Below, piece after piece: positions 29,206-39,134 of a DNA stretch of 64,000 nucleotides. The position numbers and the translations under genes are program-made. The stretch comes from Brevibacterium sp. GTDB lineage: Bacteria; Actinomycetota; Actinomycetes; Actinomycetales; Brevibacteriaceae. The notes beneath the pieces are model-generated. The model saw only the letters and a list, made by a program, of their open reading frames with translations. It did not search any database and had not been told where the DNA came from. The stretch covers positions 39,814 through 103,813 of the forward strand of contig NZ_JAPSIB010000018.1 in NCBI RefSeq assembly GCF_031179145.1, given 5' to 3'. How positions within the stretch are numbered: position 1 is the first letter of the stretch; every line of letters begins with the position of its first letter.

Positions 29206-30017
29206 ACTCGAATTCGAACCCGGATTCGAGCAGTGTCGCAGCACTGCCCCGGTACCTCGTCGGAACGAGCCTGAAGATGTACTTCGGCCATGCCCGCACT
29301 CTTGATTGGACGGTCGAGACTGCGGCCACCGCCGGACGGCACCCACTGGTCACGACCGGTGCCGTCGGGCTCTTCCTGATGCCGCAGTTCCCCTCGATCC
29401 CCGCCTGCCTCGACGCGGCTGGGCCCATCCTCATCGGCGCCCAGGATCTGGCCGCCGATGATGAGGGACCCTGGACCGGCGAGGTCTCCGGCGCTGTCCT
29501 GTCCGAATTGGGCTGTCGGCTCGTCGAAGTCGGGCATGCCGAGCGCCGACGTCATTTCGGGGAGACCGTCGAGGTGGTTCGGGCCAAAGTCCACGCCGCC
29601 GTCCGCAATGGCCTCGTCCCTGTCCTGTGTGTGGGAGAGGATGCGGAGACATCCCCGGCCGAGGCCGCCAGGGCTGTTCTCGCCGAGGTGACTTCCGCAC
29701 TCCCGGACTCGGCACTGGCCGCCGGGGGTCCGCCGGGCCTCGTCATCGCCTACGAACCCATCTGGGCGATCGGTGCTCCACGACCGGCGCGGCCCGAGTA
29801 CATTGGTCGGGTGTGCTCAATCCTTCGCGACCGTCTGAGATCCCAACTGCCCACGACTGACCTGCGCATCATCTACGGAGGCAGCGCCGGTCCCGGACTG
29901 CTCACCGGCATCGGCACCGAGGTCGACGGACTGTTCCTCGGACGCTTCGCCCACGACCCGGCCGCGGTGGCGGCGGTCCTCGACGAGCTCTCCGACCTCA
30001 TCGGTGATGCGGCATGA
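29196..30017 (+). CDS. triose-phosphate isomerase family protein (LerI/EryH-like candidate)
   Basis: [47 protein letters not shown]. Confidence 0.9.
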   Translation: MSVNSNSNPDSSSVAALPRYLVGTSLKMYFGHARTLDWTVETAATAGRHPLVTTGAVGLFLMPQFPSIPACLDAAGPILIGAQDLAADDEGPWTGEVSGAVLSELGCRLVEVGHAERRRHFGETVEVVRAKVHAAVRNGLVPVLCVGEDAETSPAEAARAVLAEVTSALPDSALAAGGPPGLVIAYEPIWAIGAPRPARPEYIGRVCSILRDRLRSQLPTTDLRIIYGGSAGPGLLTGIGTEVDGLFLGRFAHDPAAVAAVLDELSDLIGDAA

Positions 30018-30733
30018 GCACGACGACGTCCCCCGAGGACATCACCCGTCTCGGTCTCCGGGACCTCGTCCATGACCGGCTCCTCGAGATCCTCCTCACC
30101 GGAGAGATCAGTCCCGGAGAACGCGTGTCCATCGACGGGCTGGCTCGCCGCCTCAACGTCTCACCCACACCGATCCGCGAAGCGCTCGTCGACCTCGAAC
30201 GCACCGGCCTCGTCGTGCGCGAGGCATTGCGGGGCTACCGCGTGGCTCCCCCATTGGACCGTGAGCAGCTCGCCGAGCTCTGCGAGGCACGAGAGACCGT
30301 CGAGGCCCGTGCCGCACGACTCGCCACCCCCGCCGACGCCGGCTTCCTCGCGCAGCTGCGCACACTGCAGGCCGCCCACGAGGAGGCTGGACGACGCGTC
30401 GCAACCGCCCGGACATCCGCCGACGCCGAGCGGGACCACCTCATCGCCGACGCCCAGGACTACTTCCACCGGGACCAGGACTTCCACGAGGCGATCCTCG
30501 CCCGCTGCGGCAATCGCTACCTCGTGCAGATGTCGCACGGTCTCGGTGCGCAGATCCACCGCCTCAGGCAGACCCTGCCCCATGGGGTGACCGACGTTGA
30601 CGAGGCCGTTGCCGAGCACCAGGCGATCATCGACGCCTTCGCCTCGGCGGATCCAGACGCACCGGAAGAGGCGATGCGCACCCACATCCGCAACGTTGCA
30701 GCGAGAGCCCTCGCTGAGAATGAGGAAGCATGA
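30014..30733 (+). CDS. GntR family (FCD-type) transcriptional regulator
   Basis: LVHDRLLEILLTGEISPGERVSIDGLARRLNVSPTPIREALVDLERTGLV and FCD helical domain. Confidence 0.92.
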   Translation: MSTTTSPEDITRLGLRDLVHDRLLEILLTGEISPGERVSIDGLARRLNVSPTPIREALVDLERTGLVVREALRGYRVAPPLDREQLAELCEARETVEARAARLATPADAGFLAQLRTLQAAHEEAGRRVATARTSADAERDHLIADAQDYFHRDQDFHEAILARCGNRYLVQMSHGLGAQIHRLRQTLPHGVTDVDEAVAEHQAIIDAFASADPDAPEEAMRTHIRNVAARALAENEEA

Positions 30734-31662
30734 ACGAGATCGCGACCTGCATGCACGGCTTCGCCCCCGTCGACCGCTCCGGCCTGGCGCTCCACGACGC
30801 TCCCGCCGAGACCTGGGCGGGAGTTTTCGCCGAAGCCGCCGGACTCGGCTTCTCCGCCATCGAGATCGCCGACAGTCATATCCGTCCTGGCCACCTGGAT
30901 GTCCGCCGCCTGACCGAGCTCACCGGGGCCGCAGCCTCGGCGGGCGTGCGACCGGTCGCCGTCCATGTCCAGCGCAAGAGCATCATCGACCCCTGCCTCG
31001 GTGAGGACAACCTCGCCTATGCCCACGCCACGATCGACGCGGCCGCAGCACTGGGCTGCACGGTGTTCTCCACCGGCCTGCACCAACCGTTCTCCGAGGA
31101 GCAGAAGCGGGCCCTGTGGTTCTGGACGACGCCGGGCTGGACCGACCCGGACGACCCAGAGGTGAGGGAACTGGCCGTCACACGGTTCCGCGAGCTCGGC
31201 GAGCACGCAGCGTCCGTGGGGCTGCGGATGTCGCTCGAAATGTACGAGGACACCTATCTGGGCACCGCGGACAGTGCGGTGGCCCTGGTCGAGCAGATCG
31301 GCCTCGACAACGTCGGCCTCAACCCCGACATCGGCAACCTCATCCGGCTCCACCGTCCCATCGAGGACTGGCGGGAGATGTACGAGAAGACATTGCCCTA
31401 CGCCAACTATTGGCACATGAAGAACTACCAGCGCGACGAGGCCGGTGACGGCTCCTGGTTCACGTCCCATCCGAGCACCCTGGAGCTCGGACTCATCGAC
31501 TACCGAGCAGTGGTGAAGCGGTCCGTGGAACTGGGATACACAGGTCCCTATCTCATGGAACAGTACGGTGGAGACAGCCTGGGGGTGTGCGCGATGAACA
31601 TGCGCTACCTCGAAGGGCTCCTGGGGAGGACGCCGGTGTCCTCGGAGAGTGGTGCACGATGA
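30730..31662 (+). CDS. sugar phosphate isomerase/epimerase family TIM-barrel protein
   Basis: LGFSAIEIADSHIRPGHLDVRRL...LRMSLEMYEDTYLGTADSAVALVEQIGLDNVGLNPDIGNLIRL. Confidence 0.85.
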   Translation: MNEIATCMHGFAPVDRSGLALHDAPAETWAGVFAEAAGLGFSAIEIADSHIRPGHLDVRRLTELTGAAASAGVRPVAVHVQRKSIIDPCLGEDNLAYAHATIDAAAALGCTVFSTGLHQPFSEEQKRALWFWTTPGWTDPDDPEVRELAVTRFRELGEHAASVGLRMSLEMYEDTYLGTADSAVALVEQIGLDNVGLNPDIGNLIRLHRPIEDWREMYEKTLPYANYWHMKNYQRDEAGDGSWFTSHPSTLELGLIDYRAVVKRSVELGYTGPYLMEQYGGDSLGVCAMNMRYLEGLLGRTPVSSESGAR

Positions 31663-32426
31663 CAGCGTTTCCCGAAGCCAGGACCGCGGTCCTCACCGGC
31701 GTCGGCAGCCCTCGCGGGATCGGTCGCCGCACGGCCCACCTCCTCGCCGAGCGAGGGTGGAACCTCGGACTCATGGCCCGCACCGACGAGCAGGCGCAGG
31801 ATCTGGCGCAGGAGATCAGCGCGAGCTACGGGGTGCAGGCACTCGGTGCCGGTGCCGACGTCACGGTCTCGTCCGAGGTCGCCGAGGTGGCGAGACTGTT
31901 CGAAGCCGAACTCCCCCAGATCGTCGGACTGGCGAACTTCGCCGGCGTCTCCTCGGCGGTGCCCTATCTGGAGATCACCGACGAGGAATGGACGCGGGTG
32001 CTCACGAACAACCTCACCGCCACCCACATCGTCACTCAGACGTTCGGTCGGATCATGGCCGACGCGGGGGTCGGTCGCATCGTCGGCCTCTCCTCGGTGA
32101 CCGCCCAGCGCGGAGGGGGCACCTTTTCGAAGACCGCCTACGCTGCCTCGAAGGCCGGGATCATCGGCCTCATCCGCGGTGTCGCGCGGGAGCTCGGACC
32201 GTTCGGAGTCTGCGCCAACTCCATCTCTCCCGGTCCCGTCGACACCGACATCATGGGCGGCACTCTCGATGACGGACGCCGAAACGCGATGGCGGCCGAC
32301 ACGGTGCTCGGCCGGATCTCGACGACCGACGATGTCGCCGCGGCCACCGCCTTCCTGCTCAGCGAGGAAGCCGGCCACATCACCGGGCAGACGTTGAGCA
32401 TCAACGGTGGGCTTCACTTCCACTGA
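31659..32426 (+). CDS. SDR family oxidoreductase
   Basis: AVLTGVGSPRGIGRRTAHLLAERGW...YAASKAGIIGLIRGVARELGPFGVCANSISPGPVDTDI...GQTLSINGGLHFH. Confidence 0.9.
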   Translation: MTAFPEARTAVLTGVGSPRGIGRRTAHLLAERGWNLGLMARTDEQAQDLAQEISASYGVQALGAGADVTVSSEVAEVARLFEAELPQIVGLANFAGVSSAVPYLEITDEEWTRVLTNNLTATHIVTQTFGRIMADAGVGRIVGLSSVTAQRGGGTFSKTAYAASKAGIIGLIRGVARELGPFGVCANSISPGPVDTDIMGGTLDDGRRNAMAADTVLGRISTTDDVAAATAFLLSEEAGHITGQTLSINGGLHFH

Positions 32427-32502
32427 CGAGCTGAGCACCGGAACGACTGCGCACGGCGCATCGTCGGCCACCGAACGGATCCGGCATTCTCGAAGGAGAG
32501 AC

Positions 32503-33393
32503 ATGTCCCAGCACTCCACCATGTTCATCGGACTCGGCGCCATCGGGCTGCCCATGGCCCAGCGCCTCCACGAGGCCGGAATCGAGATCACCGGAGTGGA
32601 TCTCTCGCCCGACTGTCGGCAGCGCGCGCAGGACCTCGGGCTGAAAGCAGAAGCATCACTGGACTCGGCCGGCTCAGCTGCCACGGTCATCGTCATGGTC
32701 GCCACCGGCAGCCAGCTCGACGCCGTGCTCCATGGCTCGGCGGGCAGGAGCGACACCGGACTGCTGTCGCGGATGTCCGAGGGCAGCGTGCTCGTGGTGA
32801 TGAGCACGGTCGGCCCCGCTGCGGTTCGGGCCGCAGCTCAGTCAGCCCGAGAACGGGGAATCGCCTGTCTGGACGTCCCGGTCACCGGCGGAGTGTCGGG
32901 AGTGGAGAGCGGGCGCCTGAGACTGCTGGCATCCGGCGATCCGGATGTTCTCGACTCCCGCAGGTACCTGCTCGACGCACTGGGAACGGTCATCGACTGC
33001 GGTGCGTCCGTGGGAGACGGGCAGGCGTTCAAAGTGGTCAATCAGCTGCTGTGCTCCGTCCACATCGTGGCCGCCGCGGAGGCGCTGGCTCTGGCGCAGA
33101 GGCTCGGCCTCGATCAGCAGCATGTTCTGGCCGCGATGACGGCCGGCGCCGCTGAGTCATGGATGCTCGGCGACCGGGGTCCGCGGATGCTTGAGGGACT
33201 CGACGCCGAGGTGCGCAGTGCCATTGGGATCTTCGTCAAGGACACGAGCCTCGTCGCGGCCGAGGCCGCCGATCTCGACATCGAACTCGCTCTCCTGCCG
33301 GTGGCAGAGCAGAAGTTCGCCGAGGCGGCGACCGCCGGTCTCCTCGACCGCGACGATTCTCAGGTGATCCGGACCTACCTGACCGAAGGCTGA
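32503..33393 (+). CDS. NAD(P)-dependent 3-hydroxyisobutyrate-dehydrogenase-family protein (LtnD-like)
   Basis: MFIGLGAIGLPMAQRLHEAGIEITGVD...CLDVPVTGGVSGVESGRLRLLASGD...AFKVVNQLLCSVHIVAAAEALALAQRLG. Confidence 0.88.
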   Translation: MSQHSTMFIGLGAIGLPMAQRLHEAGIEITGVDLSPDCRQRAQDLGLKAEASLDSAGSAATVIVMVATGSQLDAVLHGSAGRSDTGLLSRMSEGSVLVVMSTVGPAAVRAAAQSARERGIACLDVPVTGGVSGVESGRLRLLASGDPDVLDSRRYLLDALGTVIDCGASVGDGQAFKVVNQLLCSVHIVAAAEALALAQRLGLDQQHVLAAMTAGAAESWMLGDRGPRMLEGLDAEVRSAIGIFVKDTSLVAAEAADLDIELALLPVAEQKFAEAATAGLLDRDDSQVIRTYLTEG

Positions 33394-33445
33394 GGTTCAG
33401 GGTCTCCGCCTGCCCCGGAGGTGCGCGGGCCGGACGGACACCGCC

Positions 33446-34237
33446 TCAGCGGCCCTGCCACTCGTAGGGCGTTTTCGACACGAACGCCTCGACGGCGTTG
33501 TGGAAGTCCTGGGAGCCGTAGATGCGCTCGACGATGTCGTGGTCATCTACCTGTCCGCGGGCACCTGAGAGGCGGCGCATCGACTCCTTGACGGACCACA
33601 TCGTCAGCGGTGCGTGTCCGAGCAGAGTGGTCGTCCAGTCGGCGACTGCCTGATCCACGGCATCCGTGACGAGTCCGACGAACCCGGCTTCCCGTGCCTC
33701 CTCGGCCTCGATGAAGCGGGCGCGCAGGAGCATGTCGACGACCCGGGCGCGTCCGAGCAGCTCGCTGAGCAGTGACAGAGTGTCGACGGAGAGGCAGTTG
33801 CCCAGCGTGCGGGCGATCGGCACCCCGAACTTCGCCGAGGCGGAGGCGATGCGGATGTCGGTGCACGCCGCGATCCCCAGGCCACCGCCGACGCAGTAGC
33901 CCTTGATCGCCGCGATGACGGGAACATTCACCGCACGCAGGCGGGACAGGATGGCGGAGATCTGCTGTTCGTATTCGACTCCGCGTGGCCCGTCGAAGGT
34001 GGCGAACTGGCTGATGTCCGTGCCGGCGACGAACGCCTTCTCCCCGCTGCCCTGCAGCACCATGACCCGGATGTCATCGGAGGCATCCGCCCGGTCACAG
34101 GCCGCCGCCAAACCGGTGTACATCTCCCAGGTCATCGCGTTGCGGGCATGGGGTCGGTTGAAGGTGACGGTGAGGACGCCGGGAGTCTCCTCGACGAGGA
34201 GATCCGAGGTGGTCTCAGTGGTGGTCTCTGTGCTCAT
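33446..34237 (-). CDS. enoyl-CoA hydratase/isomerase family protein
   Basis: VTFNRPHARNAMTWEMYTGL...AFVAGTDISQF...AAIKGYCVGGGLGIAACTDIRIAS. Confidence 0.9.
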   Translation of the reverse strand: MSTETTTETTSDLLVEETPGVLTVTFNRPHARNAMTWEMYTGLAAACDRADASDDIRVMVLQGSGEKAFVAGTDISQFATFDGPRGVEYEQQISAILSRLRAVNVPVIAAIKGYCVGGGLGIAACTDIRIASASAKFGVPIARTLGNCLSVDTLSLLSELLGRARVVDMLLRARFIEAEEAREAGFVGLVTDAVDQAVADWTTTLLGHAPLTMWSVKESMRRLSGARGQVDDHDIVERIYGSQDFHNAVEAFVSKTPYEWQGR

Positions 34238-34251
34238 GGCTCCGCCTTCGC

Positions 34252-35439
34252 TCACGCTTGGGATCGCAGTGTCCTGAGTTCGGCTTCGGAGAAGCCGAGG
34301 CTCTCGAGTTCGTCATTGTCAGCTCCGAGCACGGGTCCGGCCGGACCGCGACGGGCCGGGGTGCGCGAGAAGCGCATCGGCGATCCGATCTGACGGATCG
34401 TTCCGGCGACCGGATGCTCGGAATCCCAGAAGAAGTCCCGCGCCTCCAGGTGGTCGTCGGTGAAGACTTCCCCGTAGTCGCTGATCGGTGCGCAGGGAAC
34501 CCCGACCTCGTTGAGCAGATCGATGACCTCATCGGTCGTCATCGTCGTGGTCTTGGCCTCGATCAGCTCGATGAGCTCGACACGGTTGTCCAGACGGTCG
34601 CGAGATGTCTGGAACCGCGCGTCGTCCAGAAGCCCATCCAGACCCAGAGCCCTGCACAGACTCTGCCAATTGCGAGCGGTGTTGGCCCCGATCGTCGCAT
34701 ATCCGTCCTTGGTGACGACTGCCTGGTAGGGCGCTTGATTCTGGTGAGCGGAGCCGTTGGGCCGGCCGACCTTGCCTTCGACGAAATAGGCCGCGGCCTC
34801 CCATACCGCGTAGGACACACCGCTTTCGAGCAGGGAGATGTCGATGTGCTGCCCCTCGCCCGAGCGGCTTCGCTCGACGACAGCCGCGGTGATCGCCAGG
34901 GCGACGTACAGAGCTGTGGTGAGGTCGCAGATCGGGACTCCGACTTTGACAGGCGCCCCGTCGGGGTATCCGGTGATGCTCATCAGGCCGCTGCGGGCCT
35001 GCGCCATGATGTCGAGTCCGGCCAATGGCGCCAGCGGCCCGTCCTGCCCCCATCCCGAGGCGGATGCGTAGATGATGGTCGGGTTGCGCTCTCGCACGCT
35101 CTCGTAGTCCACGCCGAGCCGTTTCATCACTCCCGGCCGCATGTTCTCGACGACGACATCGGCCTTCTCCGCCAGGCGCATGAACGCCTCTCTGCCGAGG
35201 ACTGTCTTGAGGTCGAGGGTGATGGACTCCTTGTTCCGATTGAGCAGCATGAATGGTGCGCTCTCCCCGTTGACGTGCGGCGCCGTCGATCGCGTCTGGT
35301 CGCCGCCCTCCGGGTTCTCGATCTTGATCACCCGCGCCCCGAGATCGGCCAGCTGCATCGTGGCGAAGGGTCCCGCCATGAACACCCCCAGCTCAAGGAC
35401 GGTGATCCCGGCCAGGGGTCCCGGAGTCGTCGCACCCAT
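34252..35439 (-). CDS. CaiB/BaiF family (class III) CoA transferase
   Basis: ITVLELGVFMAGPFATMQLADLGARVIKIENPEGGDQTR...DLKTVLGREAFMRLAEKADVVVENMRPGVMKRLG. Confidence 0.92.
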   Translation of the reverse strand: MGATTPGPLAGITVLELGVFMAGPFATMQLADLGARVIKIENPEGGDQTRSTAPHVNGESAPFMLLNRNKESITLDLKTVLGREAFMRLAEKADVVVENMRPGVMKRLGVDYESVRERNPTIIYASASGWGQDGPLAPLAGLDIMAQARSGLMSITGYPDGAPVKVGVPICDLTTALYVALAITAAVVERSRSGEGQHIDISLLESGVSYAVWEAAAYFVEGKVGRPNGSAHQNQAPYQAVVTKDGYATIGANTARNWQSLCRALGLDGLLDDARFQTSRDRLDNRVELIELIEAKTTTMTTDEVIDLLNEVGVPCAPISDYGEVFTDDHLEARDFFWDSEHPVAGTIRQIGSPMRFSRTPARRGPAGPVLGADNDELESLGFSEAELRTLRSQA

Positions 35440-35469
35440 AGTTCTCTCCTTCTGATCTCTTCGATCCGA

Positions 35470-35530
35470 GCAACGTCGACCGTTGCAATGAGACGTGATC
35501 CACGTTACAGTCTTCACACTACTGTATACA
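35470..35530. promoter_or_regulatory. divergent promoter/operator region (three inverted repeats including TGTATACA)
   Basis: GCAACG-TCGAC-CGTTGC 35470-35486; ACGTG-ATC-CACGT 35493-35505; TGTATACA 35523-35530. Confidence 0.5.
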
Positions 35531-35539
35531 AAACACTGT

Positions 35540-36280
35540 GTGAGGAGAAGGATCATTTCCACCGCGCCCCTGACAGCACCGACCAGCCTCGCCACTTACG
35601 CCCGGCAGGCGATCGAGCGCGCGATCCTGTCCGGGGACTACCTGCCGGGCGAGCGCCTCATCGAGGAGCGGCTCTGCGATGAGCTCGGGATCTCCCGCCC
35701 TCCTCTGCGTGAGGCGCTCAAAGAACTCGCCCACACCGGCATCGTCGAACACGTGCCGCGCAAGGGTGTGCGCGTCATGTCGATCACCCAGCACGACGTC
35801 TTCGAGATCGCGACGCTGCGCCGCGAGCTCGAACGGATGGCCATGCAGCTGATGCTGCCTCAGCTGGACGAGGCAAGGGTCCAGCGCTGCCGGGACGCGC
35901 TCGTCGCGATGGAGGCGATCGCGGAGAACGGCACCGAGGGTGAGATGGTCTCAGCCGGGTTCGAGTTCCACTTCGCTGTTGTCGGCCTGGCCGGTCACAC
36001 ACGGATCGAGAGCACCTACCGGGCGATGGCGATGCAGCTGCAGCTGTGCATGGCCCTCAACAACAAGGCCCGTCGGCAGGTGGAGGACCTCGCCGGCAAC
36101 GTCGCCAGGCACACCCGCATGCTCGACGTGATCCTGCGCGGAGATGCGGAGGAGATCGAAGCCGAGTTCGACAGTCACGGCAACCTCTCGTTCCTCGTCG
36201 AGGTCGTCGACCAGCTCGGAGGCTCCACCGCCGAATCCACCCACTGGCTCGAGCAGCTGCGGGCATCGCTGCCCAAGTGA
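35540..36280 (+). CDS. GntR family (FCD-type) transcriptional regulator
   Basis: YARQAIERAILSGDYLPGERLIEERLCDELGISRPPLREALKELAHTGIVEHVPRKGVRV; GTG start at 35540 favoured over upstream 35495. Confidence 0.88.
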   Translation: MRRRIISTAPLTAPTSLATYARQAIERAILSGDYLPGERLIEERLCDELGISRPPLREALKELAHTGIVEHVPRKGVRVMSITQHDVFEIATLRRELERMAMQLMLPQLDEARVQRCRDALVAMEAIAENGTEGEMVSAGFEFHFAVVGLAGHTRIESTYRAMAMQLQLCMALNNKARRQVEDLAGNVARHTRMLDVILRGDAEEIEAEFDSHGNLSFLVEVVDQLGGSTAESTHWLEQLRASLPK

Positions 36281-36378
36281 ACCTGCTCAGGCTGGTCGGA
36301 GGCCGATGCACGACCGGCACCATTGCGTGAGAGAGCGAACAAGACCACACGTGAAAAACACTGTCAAAGGAGATAGCG

Positions 36379-37356
36379 ATGAAACATCAGAAAGCACTGC
36401 TGGCCTCGGTCGCCGGAGTGAGCGCACTCGGCTTGGCGCTGAGCGGCTGCAGCGGCGGCGGCTCAGAGAGTTCAGGTTCGGAAGAGGGCTTCACCCCCGA
36501 CAAAGTCACGATGATCGTGCCGTTCGCAGCCGGCGGCGGCAGCGACATCGCCGGGCGTGCCACCGCGTCGGGGCTCGAGCAGGTCACCGACACCACGATC
36601 ACCGTCCAGAACATCGACGGCGGCTCCGGTGCGGTCGGCTACTCGGAGTTCCTCGGCCGCAACGGTGACCCGAACTACCTCTTGGCCACGGAGACCGCAA
36701 TGCTCGCCCTCCCCGCGACCCAGGATGTCGAGTTCACCCACAAGAGCTTCACCCCGATCATGAAACTCGGGGACGACTACACCCTCATCGTCGCGAAATC
36801 GGACTCGCCGCTCAACACCTGTGAGGACCTCACGGAGAAGGGCAAGAAGGAGCGCACCGTCGTCGCCATCTCCGGCGCCACAGGACTCGACAACATCACC
36901 TTCACGCTGATGGAGAAGGCCACCCAGTCCAAGTTCGACCGGGTGCCCTTCGAATCGGGCGCCGAAGTGATCTCCGCAGTCATGGGCGGGCAGGTTGAGG
37001 CGATCTCGGTCAATCCCGGCGAGGTCTCCGGTCAGCTCGAGTCCGGCGACCTCAAACCCCTGTGCGCCGCCGCCGAGGAGCGCTACTCCTACCCGGCGCT
37101 CAAAGACATCCCGACCGCCAAGGAACAGGGAATCGATGTGGCGTTCGCGCAGTTCCGCGGTGTCATCGCCCCCGGCGACATCCCGGAGGACGCGAAGCAG
37201 TACTGGATCGACAAGGCCAAGGAATTCGCCGAGACCGACGCCTACTCGCAGTACATCGAGGACAACATGATGCAGCCGAACACGGCCTACGGTGACGAGT
37301 TCGCCACCTACCTCGATCAGAACGACAAAGACCTCAGGGAGGCAGTCGGCAAGTAG
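36379..37356 (+). CDS. tctC: tripartite tricarboxylate transporter substrate-binding protein (TctC)
   Basis: Lipobox LALSGCSGG; VTMIVPFAAGGGSDIAGRATASGLEQ...NIDGGSGAVGYSEF. Confidence 0.9.
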   Translation: MKHQKALLASVAGVSALGLALSGCSGGGSESSGSEEGFTPDKVTMIVPFAAGGGSDIAGRATASGLEQVTDTTITVQNIDGGSGAVGYSEFLGRNGDPNYLLATETAMLALPATQDVEFTHKSFTPIMKLGDDYTLIVAKSDSPLNTCEDLTEKGKKERTVVAISGATGLDNITFTLMEKATQSKFDRVPFESGAEVISAVMGGQVEAISVNPGEVSGQLESGDLKPLCAAAEERYSYPALKDIPTAKEQGIDVAFAQFRGVIAPGDIPEDAKQYWIDKAKEFAETDAYSQYIEDNMMQPNTAYGDEFATYLDQNDKDLREAVGK

Positions 37357-37452
37357 CCGACGATCCTCGTCACCCGACCCACCGCACGTCCGCGGTCACG
37401 GCATCCCTGCTCGGGCCGCGGACGTGCCCCTCGACACTGGAGAACCATCGCA

Positions 37453-38520
37453 ATGACGACAGACATCCGACCCCGATTGGTTGTGGTCCCCGGAGACTTC
37501 TCGGGCATCGGACCAGAACTCATGGTCAGACTGCTCGCCGATTCCGCCAACCGCGCTCGTGCCGATCTTCTCGTGACAGCGACTCCCGATGAGGTGCGCA
37601 GGCTGAGCGCGGAGAACTCTGTCGACGTTCCCGCCGAGGTCGCGTGCCTGGGCACGCAGTGGGCAGGAGAATCGATTCCCGTCGGCGTCGTGAGCGAGGA
37701 AGCCGGGAAGCGTGCACTCACGGATCTCGGCACCGCCCTCGATCTCTGCGCCGGCGGCGAGGCCGACGGAGTGCTCTTCCTTCCCCTCAACAAGGCAGCG
37801 CTGGGGCGGGCGGGAATGAACGAGGAGGACGAGCTGCGGTGGTTCGCCAAGCGACTCGGCCATGAAGGCTTCACCTCGGAGCTCAATTTCATCTCCTCCC
37901 TCGTCACCGCACGAGTCACCTCGCATGTGCCGGTCTCGCAGATCGCGCACGGCATCAGAGCCTCCCGCGTGCTCGACACCATCACCCTCCTCGACGAGGT
38001 GCTTCGGGAGACGCGGACCGCGTCTCCCCGGATCGCGGTCTGCGCCCTGAACCCGCACGGAGGCGAAGGCGGCAAGTTCGGTCGCGAGGAGATCGAGGAC
38101 ATCGCCCCGGCCGTCGAATTGGCGCAGGCCCGCGGGATCGACGTCGAAGGCCCCTTTCCCTGCGACACTCTCTTCGGCCGCGCGATGGGCGGCGACTACG
38201 ACGGGGTCGTGACGATGTATCACGACCAGGGACAGATCGCGATGAAACTGCTCGGTTTCGATCAGGGAGTCACTGTCCATGGTGGGCTTCCCATCCCGAT
38301 CGCCACACCCGCCCATGGCACGGCGCACGAGATCGTCGGCACGGGGCGAGCCGATCTCGGCCCCTCCCAGCACGCCTTCGACCTGGCCGCCAGCATGGCC
38401 GCGCATCGCCGGAGCGCACGGGGGCACGCCGCGGCAACCGAAGCGAAGACGCATACCGGCCTCCCCGCCACCGCGAGCGCGGGAGCAGGCAGCCCCGGAG
38501 GTGGCAGCCATGAGTCCTGA
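37453..38520 (+). CDS. divergent PdxA family dehydrogenase
   Basis: VVPGDFSGIGPELM, LPLNKAALGRAGMNEEDELRWFA, ALNPHGGEGGKFGREE, MYHDQGQIAMKLLGFDQGVTVHGGLPI. Confidence 0.87.
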   Translation: MTTDIRPRLVVVPGDFSGIGPELMVRLLADSANRARADLLVTATPDEVRRLSAENSVDVPAEVACLGTQWAGESIPVGVVSEEAGKRALTDLGTALDLCAGGEADGVLFLPLNKAALGRAGMNEEDELRWFAKRLGHEGFTSELNFISSLVTARVTSHVPVSQIAHGIRASRVLDTITLLDEVLRETRTASPRIAVCALNPHGGEGGKFGREEIEDIAPAVELAQARGIDVEGPFPCDTLFGRAMGGDYDGVVTMYHDQGQIAMKLLGFDQGVTVHGGLPIPIATPAHGTAHEIVGTGRADLGPSQHAFDLAASMAAHRRSARGHAAATEAKTHTGLPATASAGAGSPGGGSHES

Positions 38521-39124
38521 GGTGATCGAGGAGACCATCCCGCCGAGGAACAGGCCCGAGCTCTCCGACGTCATCGGCACCACGGTCCTCGCGATCATCG
38601 GGCTCGCCGCCATGGTTGCCGGCTTCGGTTACGGGATGACGGTCGAGAACGGTCAGGTCGGGCCCGGCTTCCTGCCCGTGGTCACCGGTGGATTCGTCCT
38701 CCTCGCCTCCCTGGCCGAGATCGCGAGGCTCTTCCTCGCCCGCACCGGGACCACGGACGGTCGGATCATGCGCACTGTGGGGAATATCGAGGCCACCGCC
38801 GCGGAGTCGGTCGGACTTCATGCGAATGCGAGCGAGGAGAGCGCGGAGACGAGCGGACTCGACACCTTCGGGCGCACGGAGAAGCAACGCAATCGCGCAC
38901 CGTTCCACATCTTCCTCACTTTCGGAGTCGCACTCGCCCTGGTGCCCGTCACCGGCCTGATCATCGCGCTGTCACTAGCTGTCCTCTACGTCCTCGTCGT
39001 CATCGAGAAGCGCATCTGGTGGGTTTCGGCGCTCATCACCCTGGGGGCGGCCGCGTTCGTGTACACCGTCTTCGTCCTCGTCCTCTCGATCCCCCTGCCC
39101 ACGGGCATCCTCGGATTGATCTGA
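38510..39124 (+). CDS. tctB: tripartite tricarboxylate transporter TctB family protein
   Basis: Small 4-TM protein between SBP/PdxA and TctA; FGYGMTVENGQVGPGFLPVVTGGFVLLASL. Confidence 0.85.
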   Translation: MSPEVIEETIPPRNRPELSDVIGTTVLAIIGLAAMVAGFGYGMTVENGQVGPGFLPVVTGGFVLLASLAEIARLFLARTGTTDGRIMRTVGNIEATAAESVGLHANASEESAETSGLDTFGRTEKQRNRAPFHIFLTFGVALALVPVTGLIIALSLAVLYVLVVIEKRIWWVSALITLGAAAFVYTVFVLVLSIPLPTGILGLI

Positions 39125-39134
39125 AGGGTCTGAA

